The position numbers and the translations under genes were made by a program. Positions 1 through 5,644 of a DNA stretch of 7,053 nt are shown one piece after another. The notes under the pieces are model-generated. The model did not search any database and was not told where the DNA came from. It saw only the letters and a program-made list of their open reading frames with translations. Origin of the DNA: Nanobdellota archaeon (lineage in GTDB: Archaea > Thermoproteota > Nitrososphaeria > Nitrososphaerales > Nitrosopumilaceae); contig JAAUVF010000043.1 in NCBI GenBank assembly GCA_012030815.1, positions 1 to 7,053 on the forward strand. Direction: 5' to 3'. Position 1 is the stretch's first letter, and each line of letters begins with the position of its first letter.

Positions 1-1
1 G

Positions 2-589
2 GACTTTGTCAAACTTCAAATCGATATTGCAAATGGAGAGCCTCTACCTTTCAAACAAAAAGATCTCAAAATGAATGGATATGCAATTGAATGTAGAATA
101 AATGCTGAAGACACATTCTTGGACTTTGCCCCTTCTACAGGACCTGTACCTGATGTGACTATTCCATCAGGACCAAGTGTTAGATGTGACACTTACCTTT
201 ATCCTGGATGTACCGTATCACCATTTTATGATTCTTTGATGGCTAAACTTTGTACATGGGGTCAAACATTTGAGGAATCACGTACAAGAATGCTTAATGC
301 ATTAGATGACTTTTACATTCAAGGTGTTGAAACATCAATCCCACTTTACAAAACAATTCTAAATACCGATGAATATAAGAGTGGAAGTCTTAGTACTGAT
401 TTTCTAAAACGATATGATATTATTGAAAGATTAACAAAAGATCTTAAATCTGAAAAACTTGAGAAAAGTGAAGCTGCATTAGCTGCTGCCATCATACATT
501 CTGAATATTTTAAGAGTAGAGTGCAAAATATCTCTGATAGTTCTAATTGGAAAATAAATTGGATTGATGATAAATGGATTATAAAATAA
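2..589 (+). CDS. accC: Biotin carboxylase subunit of acetyl-CoA/propionyl-CoA carboxylase, C-terminal part (5' end outside window)
   Basis: Biotin carboxylase uses ATP and bicarbonate to carboxylate the biotin on the carrier protein encoded next. In ammonia-oxidising archaea the enzyme acts in the 3-hydroxypropionate/4-hydroxybutyrate CO2-fixation cycle. The frame is open from base 2, so 195 residues are present and the ATP-grasp front half is missing. Visible are the family block YAIECRINAED (about bases 80-112), the Arg of SVRCDTY (AGA at 182-184), which aligns with the catalytic Arg338 region of E. coli AccC, and the SPFYDSLMAKL block, followed by the helical biotin-carboxylase C-terminal domain. 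Beyond the point where E. coli AccC ends there are about 60 more, partly charged residues. The ATG at 71 is internal and not the real start. The stop lies inside the next gene (16-base overlap), which suggests translational coupling. Family assignment is firm; substrate range is inferred from context. Confidence 0.93.
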   Translation, partial: DFVKLQIDIANGEPLPFKQKDLKMNGYAIECRINAEDTFLDFAPSTGPVPDVTIPSGPSVRCDTYLYPGCTVSPFYDSLMAKLCTWGQTFEESRTRMLNALDDFYIQGVETSIPLYKTILNTDEYKSGSLSTDFLKRYDIIERLTKDLKSEKLEKSEAALAAAIIHSEYFKSRVQNISDSSNWKINWIDDKWIIK

Positions 590-1086
590 AAGATATTGAA
601 AAAACGTTTGAAGGTGAAATTACTGAAAATCTTGGTAATAATGAATATATAATTAAAATTAATGATAACAATCACCAAATAAAAATTCTAAAAATGGATT
701 CAAAAGGAATAGAATTTATCTTAAATCAAACATATCACCGAGCAAAATATCTTGAAAATTCTACCAATGAAATGAATCTGATAATTGATAATGTTCCAAT
801 TACAATTAACATGCATACAAAACTAGATCAGATAGTTTTCAAAAATTCTGGTGGTAGTAGTACTGCTGATGCTCAACTTACATTAAAAAGTCAAATTCCT
901 GGTAAAGTCGTCTCTATTGCTGTTCAAGAAGGTGATTCTGTAAAAAAAGGAGATGTTGTATGTACATTAGAATCAATGAAGATGCAAGTTTCTGTTAAAT
1001 CTCACAAAGATGGCTCTATCAAATCCATCAAAATTAAAGTTGGTGGGTCTGTGGCCAAAAATGATATCGTAGCAGAAATTGAATAA
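574..1086 (+). CDS. accB: Biotin carboxyl carrier protein of acetyl-CoA/propionyl-CoA carboxylase
   Basis: This 170-residue carrier protein shuttles the carboxyl group from the biotin carboxylase to the carboxyltransferase. The last 70 or so residues form a biotinyl domain: IPGKVVSIAVQEGDSVKKGD, then the ESMKM motif at residues 133-137. K136 (AAG at 979-981) is the expected biotinylation site, 34 residues from the C-terminus as is usual. The motif has Ser where EAMKM is commonest. Residues 1-90 form a beta-rich N-terminal region (repeated short I/V strands) that I recognise only as the usual front part of archaeal and propionyl-type carriers. A Gly/Ser-rich linker (SGGSS, about residues 92-96) joins the two parts. 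The ATG at 574 overlaps the end of accC by 16 bases, so the two products are probably made together. The carboxyltransferase gene is not in the window. Confidence 0.92.
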   Translation: MDYKIKDIEKTFEGEITENLGNNEYIIKINDNNHQIKILKMDSKGIEFILNQTYHRAKYLENSTNEMNLIIDNVPITINMHTKLDQIVFKNSGGSSTADAQLTLKSQIPGKVVSIAVQEGDSVKKGDVVCTLESMKMQVSVKSHKDGSIKSIKIKVGGSVAKNDIVAEIE

Positions 1087-1092
1087 ACCTTA

Positions 1093-1109
1093 GTTTTCTT
1101 GTTTATTTT
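1093..1109 (+). terminator. Possible T-rich transcription terminator of the carboxylase genes
   Basis: Seven bases after the accB stop the plus strand runs into three pyrimidine-rich T tracts (TTTTCTT, TTTATTTT), the kind of signal at which archaeal RNA polymerase stops without needing a hairpin. It lies in the 16-base gap between convergent genes and runs into the 3' end of the peroxiredoxin gene. I see no stem-loop. The position is plausible but composition alone in an AT-rich genome is weak evidence. Confidence 0.35.
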
Positions 1110-1567
1110 AGGAATTTTTTAATTTCTTCATAATTTGGCTCTTTTAATGGATCTTCAGATACCCACTTGTATCCAATTTTTCCATCTTCCATTATTACGA
1201 ATACTGAACGTTTTGCTGAATTGTAATCTTTAATGTGTAGTAAATGTGGCATTAAAACATCATAATCTCGAATTGTTTTGCTGTTATAGTCTGCTAATAA
1301 TGGGAAATTGAAGTTATTTTTTTGTACAAATGCTTTGTTTGCAAACGGCCCATCGTTACTTATTGCAACTATTTGAGCTCCTAGATTTGAAATTTCACTC
1401 CAGGAATCTCTGAAACTACATAACTCTTTTTCACAAACTGGAGAACTTGCTGCAACAATAAATGACAGAACAATTTTTTTACCTTTAAATTCATCCGAAC
1501 TCCTCATTTTCAGATCTATGTCTGGAAGTTCGAATTTAGGGGCAATATCTCCAACATTCAACGCCAT
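1103..1567 (-). CDS. Peroxiredoxin, PrxQ/BCP (AhpC/TSA) type
   Basis: A 154-residue thiol peroxidase of the thioredoxin fold that reduces H2O2 and organic peroxides in the cytoplasm. The active-site stretch SSPVCEKELCSFRD gives the peroxidatic Cys as C45, with S42 in the Thr/Ser position three residues before it. C50 sits five residues later, which is the resolving-cysteine position of the PrxQ/BCP group. R120 in KRSVFVI matches the conserved catalytic Arg. The Pro normally seven residues before the peroxidatic Cys (PxxxTxxC) is Val38 here, which is unusual. The start is the ATG at 1567-1565, with no clear Shine-Dalgarno sequence before it. Length is normal for the family. The gene converges on accB and diverges from the nuo operon. 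A role in protecting an aerobic ammonia oxidiser from oxidants is inferred. The electron donor is unknown. Confidence 0.9.
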   Translation of the reverse strand: MALNVGDIAPKFELPDIDLKMRSSDEFKGKKIVLSFIVAASSPVCEKELCSFRDSWSEISNLGAQIVAISNDGPFANKAFVQKNNFNFPLLADYNSKTIRDYDVLMPHLLHIKDYNSAKRSVFVIMEDGKIGYKWVSEDPLKEPNYEEIKKFLK

Positions 1568-1620
1568 GATCGCTTTAATTGGTTATCCTATTTAGAACTT
1601 TACACAAAAATCCATTTCCA

Positions 1621-1632
1621 AAATTTAAATTA
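1621..1632 (-). promoter_or_regulatory. Candidate TATA box for the peroxiredoxin gene
   Basis: On the minus strand this AT-only stretch reads TTTAATTTAAATTT, resembling an archaeal TATA box (TTTAWATA). Transcription starting about 25 bases downstream would begin near 1600, leaving a leader of roughly 30 bases before the ATG at 1567. The whole intergenic region is AT-rich, so this assignment is tentative. Confidence 0.25.
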
Positions 1633-1647
1633 AAAAAGATGCATACC

Positions 1648-1660
1648 TTTTTTATACAAA
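1648..1660 (+). promoter_or_regulatory. Candidate TATA-box promoter of the nuo operon (copy 1 of a 13-base element)
   Basis: TTTTTTATACAAA contains a TATA-like core at 1650-1656. The usual archaeal spacing of about 25 bases puts the start of transcription at about 1678-1682, that is at or just before the TTG start codon of nuoA at 1682. The mRNA would then be leaderless, which agrees with the absence of any Shine-Dalgarno sequence before nuoA, while most genes further down have one. An identical 13-mer lies before nuoB at 2057-2069. Confidence 0.5.
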
Positions 1661-1681
1661 AAACTTGGGTTCAAAGCTAAA

Positions 1682-2056
1682 TTGGTCGGGGAATTAGCGG
1701 ACAATTATAGTACGATAGTATTGATGTTCGGGTTTGCCGTAGTGGCAATGGCACCTGCACTTTTAATTTCTAGAATGATTTCTCCTCGTAAAAGAAGTAA
1801 CCCCGTTAAATTTTTGCCAATGGAATGTGGACAAGTTCCATCAGGTGAAGGACGAACTCATTTCATGATGCAGTATTATGCTTACATTTTGATGTTTGTT
1901 GTTTTTGATGTTATGGCAATTTTCTTATATGCATGGGGAAGTTCGCTTTTAGACCTACCAAAATCTGCAACTTTGCCAATTATTGGTTTCTTGGGAATTA
2001 TGTTTGCAGCAATGGCATTTGCATTACATCAATCCGGGAGACGAGACATATGGTAG
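1682..2056 (+). CDS. nuoA: Complex I subunit NuoA (ND3-like membrane subunit)
   Basis: First gene of the operon; 124 residues, a normal length for this small subunit, which helps join the peripheral and membrane arms near the quinone cavity. Three hydrophobic segments are visible (about residues 11-31, 62-86 and 97-116). The loop after the first helix carries the family motif FLPMECGQVPSGEGR, with C49 equivalent to the loop cysteine of ND3. The second helix reads FDVMAIFLYAW: the Asp (D76) is kept, but the acidic residue usual two positions later is Met78. The start is taken as TTG at 1682 because the next in-frame ATG (M15) would remove part of the first helix, and the upstream frame has no ATG before a stop at 1631. 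A TATA element about 25-30 bases upstream supports a leaderless start. Confidence 0.9.
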   Translation: MVGELADNYSTIVLMFGFAVVAMAPALLISRMISPRKRSNPVKFLPMECGQVPSGEGRTHFMMQYYAYILMFVVFDVMAIFLYAWGSSLLDLPKSATLPIIGFLGIMFAAMAFALHQSGRRDIW

Positions 2057-2069
2057 TTTTTTATACAAA
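2057..2069 (+). promoter_or_regulatory. Possible second nuo promoter (copy 2 of the 13-base TATA element)
   Basis: TTTTTTATACAAA directly follows the nuoA stop codon and is identical to the element upstream of nuoA. It lies in the largest gap within the operon (40 bases). Transcription from it would start at about 2085-2092, just before the nuoB TTG codon and overlapping the nuoB ribosome-binding site. It may therefore be an internal promoter for nuoB onward, giving short-leader or leaderless messages alongside read-through from nuoA. Activity is inferred only. Confidence 0.4.
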
Positions 2070-2085
2070 TCAAAATTACGATAAT

Positions 2086-2090
2086 GGAGG
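2086..2090 (+). promoter_or_regulatory. Ribosome-binding site that fixes the TTG start of nuoB
   Basis: GGAGG lies 6 bases before the TTG at 2097, an ideal distance. No in-frame ATG start precedes the conserved part of NuoB, so this site decides the start codon. Confidence 0.75.
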
Positions 2091-2096
2091 ATTAAA

Positions 2097-2621
2097 TTGA
2101 TAAAAGATCTAATTACACCACAAAATGCAAATGTTTTTGTTGGAAAACTTGGAGATATTTTAGAAAAAGCAATTGATAAACCATTAGGATATGCAATTAA
2201 TTGGGGAAGAATTTGGTCTCTCTGGCCTGTTCACATTGAAACTGCATGTTGTAGTGTTGAATTTGGAGCTGCATCAAGTCCAAGGTATGATGTTGAAAGA
2301 TTTGGTATCATTGAAGCATTTGGTTCACTTAGACAATGTGATCTAATTGTAGTTCAGGGAACTATTACAAGAAAAATGGCACCACGTTTACGATTAGTCT
2401 ATGATCAAATGCCAGAACCAAAATATGTTATCGCAATGGGTGCTTGTGCAATTACTGGCGGTTTGTATTTTGATTCATACAATGTACTTCCAGGTATTGA
2501 TGGTGTTCTACCTGTAGATGTTTATGTTCCAGGTTGTCCACCTAGACCTGAAACTCTTATTCAAGGATGTATGCTATTACAAGAAAAAATCAAGAGAATG
2601 AAGGCCAGGAAGTATGTATAA
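2097..2621 (+). CDS. nuoB: Complex I subunit NuoB (PSST; Fe-S cluster N2 subunit)
   Basis: A 174-residue peripheral-arm subunit that carries the terminal 4Fe-4S cluster N2 and passes electrons to quinone at its interface with NuoD. All N2 ligands are visible: the paired C51-C52 in ETACCSVEFG, C117 in MGACAITGG, and C147 in VPGCPPRPE. The blocks YDVERFG and RQCDLIVVQGTIT are also canonical, as is PVDVYVPGCPP. Length is normal. It starts with TTG behind a good Shine-Dalgarno sequence. Its stop overlaps the nuoC start by one base (TAATG), pointing to translational coupling. No frame damage is seen. This family is shared with F420H2 dehydrogenases and membrane hydrogenases; the neighbours make complex I the right call. 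Confidence 0.97.
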   Translation: MIKDLITPQNANVFVGKLGDILEKAIDKPLGYAINWGRIWSLWPVHIETACCSVEFGAASSPRYDVERFGIIEAFGSLRQCDLIVVQGTITRKMAPRLRLVYDQMPEPKYVIAMGACAITGGLYFDSYNVLPGIDGVLPVDVYVPGCPPRPETLIQGCMLLQEKIKRMKARKYV

Positions 2622-3208
2622 TGAGTTCTGATTCTGATAATGAACAAATTGAATCCCAATCTGATGTAAGTTCTACATCTAAAGCAGATCCACAAGCAGC
2701 AAAAGAAATCGAATTACCAAAATTTGAAAAAGGTATTGCAGATAAAATAGTTGAAAAGTTTGGGTCTAAAATTAAAGTAGCATTTGTAAAACCAGACAGA
2801 GTTAGAATTGATGTTGGTAGAGACAATATCAAAGAAGTTAGCTGAATTTTAAGAGATGCTCTCAACTTTGATCATGCTGAATCTGTATCTGGAGTAGATT
2901 ATCCTCAAGATAAAGAAATTGAAGTGGTTTATCATTTAGGTTCCTATACAGATTCTTCTCTTGCACGACAAATCCTTGTGTTAGCAACTAGGGCACAAAG
3001 AGAAGAAAACCCAATTCCCGGAAACGATTCAACAAAACTTCCTAGTCTTAGAGAAATATTTTACAGCGTAGAATTCCATGAACGAGAAATTTTTGAAATG
3101 TTTGGAGTCTACTTTCAAGGTCATCCAGATAATAGACGATTACTATTGCCAGAAGATTGGGCAGATTTACCACCTCTAAGAAAGGACTTTGCAATTAAAG
3201 GAAGATAG
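2621..3208 (+). CDS. nuoC: Complex I subunit NuoC (30 kDa), interrupted by an in-frame TGA as sequenced
   Basis: Full span equals 195 residues if the stop at codon 75 (TGA, 2843-2845) is ignored. Residues 1-74 and 76-195 lie in the same frame. The first part begins with a Ser/Asp/Glu-rich stretch of about 30 residues and then KFEKGIADKIVEKFGSKIKV, typical of the NuoC N-domain. The second part contains ALNFDHAESVSGVDYP and the family signature HEREIFEMFGVYFQGHPDNRRLLLPEDW plus PPLRKDF. Reading VAEFLRD around the stop requires one extra base before 2845 and one missing T in the run at 2847-2850. I therefore suspect paired small indels rather than a simple nonsense change. No good start exists just after the stop (the GTG at 2924 lies inside a conserved strand). 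NuoC is a structural peripheral-arm subunit next to NuoB and NuoD. Start at ATG 2621 overlaps the nuoB stop by one base. Confidence 0.88.
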
Positions 3209-3210
3209 TT

Positions 3211-4345
3211 ATGAATCCAGAATTACCGCCAGGACTTGCACTTCAAAAAGTAGACGAGAGAATCATGACTCTCAATGTTGGACCACAACATCCAGGTTCT
3301 GGCCACATGAGAATTATTGTGCAAATCGATGGTGACTTTATTGTTGCATGTGATCCTGATCCTGGTTACGTTCATCGCGGTGAAGAAAAAATGGCCGAAT
3401 ATAGAAACTATATCACCAATATCCCACATTTAGAACGACCAGTAATTCATGATTCTTGTAATGTATTGTATCCTTATGTTTTAGGAGTTGAAGAAATACT
3501 TGGTATTGAAGTACCAGAACGCGCAAAATATGTTCGTGTGATTGCATCTGAGCTTAACCGATGTATCTATACAATGTATTGGCTAGCAATTTATGGAATT
3601 TTCTTAGGACATTCTACAATGTTTATGTGGCCTGCAGGTGATCGTGAACTCTTAATTGATCTTATGGAAAAAATGACTGGTGCAAGAGTTACACATGCAC
3701 ATTTTGTACCTGGAGGAGTTCGAAATGATTTACCACCAAACTTTGAAGATGTTTGCTTACGTCAAGTTAATTATTTTGAAAAGCGTATCAAAGAATACGC
3801 TGCGGTTTTTTATGATAACCCAATTCTAATTGCTAGAACAAAAGATACTGGTATCTTGTCACGGCAAGATGCAATAAGACTTGGAACAACTGGTTCAGTA
3901 CTTCGTGCAAGTGGTGTAGATTATGATCTTAGAAAGAAAGAGCCTTATGATGTCTATGAAGAATTGGATGTTCATACTAATGTAATGAAGGAAGGAGATT
4001 CTTATGCAAGATCCAAAGTGCATGGTTGATATGCTTGAAAGTTGTGCAATAATTCGACAAGCGCTACAAAAAATGCCTAAATCTGGTTCTGTTAGAGTTA
4101 AACTAAAACCAAATCCAAAAGGTAAAGGACTTGATTCTGTATACAAACGTGTAGAATCTGGTCGAGGTTCTTTGGGATGTTATATTGTATCTGATGCAAA
4201 ACCAGAACCTTATCGTGTTAAGATGAGTGTTGGTTCATTTAGAAATTTGATTGCATTACCCTATCTTCTCAAAGGTGAAAAACTTGGTAACATGCCATCT
4301 GTATATTGGAGTCTTAATTATTGGCCTGTGGAGGCAGATCGTTAA
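3211..4345 (+). CDS. nuoD: Complex I subunit NuoD (49 kDa, quinone site), frameshifted as sequenced
   Basis: NuoD forms the quinone-reduction chamber with NuoB. The first 270 or so residues run in one frame from ATG 3211 (AGGA 8 bases upstream). Motifs are TLNVGPQHPGSGHMR near the N-terminus, PGYVHRGEEKMAE, SELNRCIYTMYWLA and HAHFVPGGVRNDLP. After GDSYARSKV the frame hits TGA at 4027-4029. Similarity resumes one frame over as MVDMLESCAIIRQALQKMP and runs to the usual C-terminus SVYWSLNYWPVEADR, stop at 4345. Restoring two bases near 4017-4025 gives 378 residues, a normal length. Either a lost GC in GTG(CG)CATGG or loss of one C and one G would explain it. A good Shine-Dalgarno (AAGGAGA) happens to precede ATG 4004, so a separate C-terminal piece could in principle be made. 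The gene directly abuts nuoH. Confidence 0.9.
3992..3998 (+). promoter_or_regulatory. Shine-Dalgarno-like sequence inside nuoD before ATG 4004
   Basis: AAGGAGA sits 5 bases before the out-of-frame ATG at 4004, which opens the frame of the NuoD C-terminal part. The same bases encode the conserved Lys-Glu-Gly-Asp of NuoD, so chance is likely. It matters only if the frameshift is real, when it could restart translation of a 113-residue fragment. Confidence 0.3.
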
Positions 4346-5644
4346 ATGTCTGTTATCGCACCAAATTTCAAATTCAGTGAATTTGTAAAATCTATTTTAG
4401 ATAATGCATTTTGGATATTACTAATTTTCACATTAGTTGGTATTCCTGCAGTGCAGATTGTATTATTCTATATTGAAATGCCTGTAATTGATGGTGAATT
4501 ACTTACACCATTTCTTGCATTAACATGGTTAGCCGATCCTTCAAGAACTCTTCCAATTCTTAAAGCCTTTATGAATACTGATCTCTTTAGAATTGCAGCA
4601 TTTCCAGGATTTGGTTTTGCAGCATTAATTGCAGCTGGAACAATATTTGTAGAAAGAAAAATGCTAGCAAAACTCCAGTTACGTGTTGGTCCTTTCTATT
4701 GTGGAAAAGTTGAAGGAATTTTACAGTTAATGGGAGACGGACTAAAGCTAATATCTAAAGAAATTATCATCCCTGCAAAAGCAGATAAACCAATTTTCTG
4801 GGCAGCCCCTGTCATATTTGTCGCAACTGCAGCAGCTTTCGTTGCATTAATTCCTGTTGCACCTGGTTGGGTAGTTGCAGATATCGATGTTGGGTTATTA
4901 GCTGTATTTGCAATTATTGGATTCTTTCCAATTGTTACTATTCTTTCTGCATGGTCTTCAAATAGTAAATTTCCATTCATTGGCGGAATAAGAGCGTTAC
5001 ATCAAATGGTTTCATTTGAAATTCCATTAATTCTTTCATTACTGGGAGTAGTGATTCTTACTGGAACGCTAAACCTTTCTGAAATTGTTGAGAGTCAATC
5101 TAATTTTCCATGGATTATATTCCTACCAATTGGTGCGATTATTTTCTTTATTACGATATTAGCTGAATTAGAAAGAATTCCATTTGATTTACCAGAAGCA
5201 GAAAGTGAAATTGTCGCTGGTTGGCTAACTGAATTTTCTGGAATGATATATGGTCTTGTTCAATTGGGAACATATCTGAAACTTTATGCATTTGCAGCAC
5301 TGTTTGTTGTTTTGTTTCTTGGTGGTTGGACTGGACCAATGATTTGGCCTCCATTCCCTGAAGAAATAATCACTGATGGAATAGTAATGGGTCCTATCAC
5401 AGCTAAAATTCCAGGATTACCAGTATTTTCTCAAGAGATGCTTAATGGAGTTGTATGGTTTGTGATCAAAACAGTGGGAGTAATATTTTTCATTTTATTG
5501 CCAAGAGGCGTTTTCCCACGAATCAGAATTGATATGTTGTTGAGTCTTGGTTGGTACAAACTAATTGGCTTAGCATTCGTTAACATCTTTATAGCACTCG
5601 GCTTGTTGTACGCTGGAGTCTTGGGACCTGGAGGAATATTGTAA
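4346..5644 (+). CDS. nuoH: Complex I subunit NuoH (ND1-like membrane subunit)
   Basis: A very hydrophobic 432-residue subunit that joins the peripheral arm to the membrane arm and lines the quinone channel. Family blocks are in order: ERKMLAKLQLRVGP (about residues 103-116), LMGDGLKLISKE (128-139), IGGIRALHQMVSFEIPL (212-228), the acidic loop ELERIPFDLPEAESEIVAGW (274-293) and PRGVFPRIRIDMLLSLGW (386-403). It is longer than the about 325 residues of E. coli NuoH. There is an N-terminal extension of roughly 80 residues with an extra hydrophobic helix (about 21-43), and a longer loop (about 329-365) before the last helices. ATG 4346 follows the nuoD stop with no gap, with GGAGG 11 bases upstream. 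The frame is intact throughout. Confidence 0.97.
   Translation: MSVIAPNFKFSEFVKSILDNAFWILLIFTLVGIPAVQIVLFYIEMPVIDGELLTPFLALTWLADPSRTLPILKAFMNTDLFRIAAFPGFGFAALIAAGTIFVERKMLAKLQLRVGPFYCGKVEGILQLMGDGLKLISKEIIIPAKADKPIFWAAPVIFVATAAAFVALIPVAPGWVVADIDVGLLAVFAIIGFFPIVTILSAWSSNSKFPFIGGIRALHQMVSFEIPLILSLLGVVILTGTLNLSEIVESQSNFPWIIFLPIGAIIFFITILAELERIPFDLPEAESEIVAGWLTEFSGMIYGLVQLGTYLKLYAFAALFVVLFLGGWTGPMIWPPFPEEIITDGIVMGPITAKIPGLPVFSQEMLNGVVWFVIKTVGVIFFILLPRGVFPRIRIDMLLSLGWYKLIGLAFVNIFIALGLLYAGVLGPGGIL
5630..5635 (+). promoter_or_regulatory. Ribosome-binding site of nuoI
   Basis: GGAGGA lies 8 bases before the ATG at 5644, inside the last codons of nuoH. Together with the TAATG stop-start overlap it supports coupled translation and the chosen nuoI start. 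Confidence 0.6.

Noticed and set aside
346..678. Minus-strand open frame of 110 codons across the accC/accB junction
   Set aside because: It lies antisense to two clearly conserved genes and has a low-complexity Phe/Ile-rich product with no recognisable motif; it is a shadow of the coding strand.
1568..1681. A small RNA gene or riboswitch in the divergent intergenic region
   Set aside because: No stable stem-loop or known motif was visible by eye; the 114 bases are AT-rich and are explained by two divergent promoters.
2843..2845. TGA in nuoC read as selenocysteine or another recoded amino acid
   Set aside because: No conserved Cys or Sec site exists at this point in NuoC, I see no hairpin suggesting recoding, and this lineage is not known to use selenocysteine. 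Paired small indels explain the bases better.
2924..3208. An independent gene starting at GTG 2924
   Set aside because: It is in the same frame as the nuoC start and encodes the NuoC C-terminal signature. The GTG falls within a conserved strand and has no ribosome-binding site.
4010..4030. Programmed ribosomal frameshifting in nuoD
   Set aside because: No slippery heptamer or downstream stem-loop was seen, and similar lesions occur in two neighbouring genes, which favours sequence error.
4004..4345. A separate small gene starting at ATG 4004
   Set aside because: Despite a good Shine-Dalgarno sequence, its product is plainly the C-terminal third of NuoD, and its first codons overlap the conserved GDSYARSK region in another frame. 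It is treated as part of a frameshifted nuoD.
4696..4980. Minus-strand open frame of 94 codons inside nuoH
   Set aside because: It is antisense to well-conserved NuoH blocks and its Ala/Thr-rich product resembles nothing I recognise. Other minus-strand frames at 2590-2865, 3223-3429, 3895-4146, 5151-5354 and 6310-6522 were rejected for the same reason.
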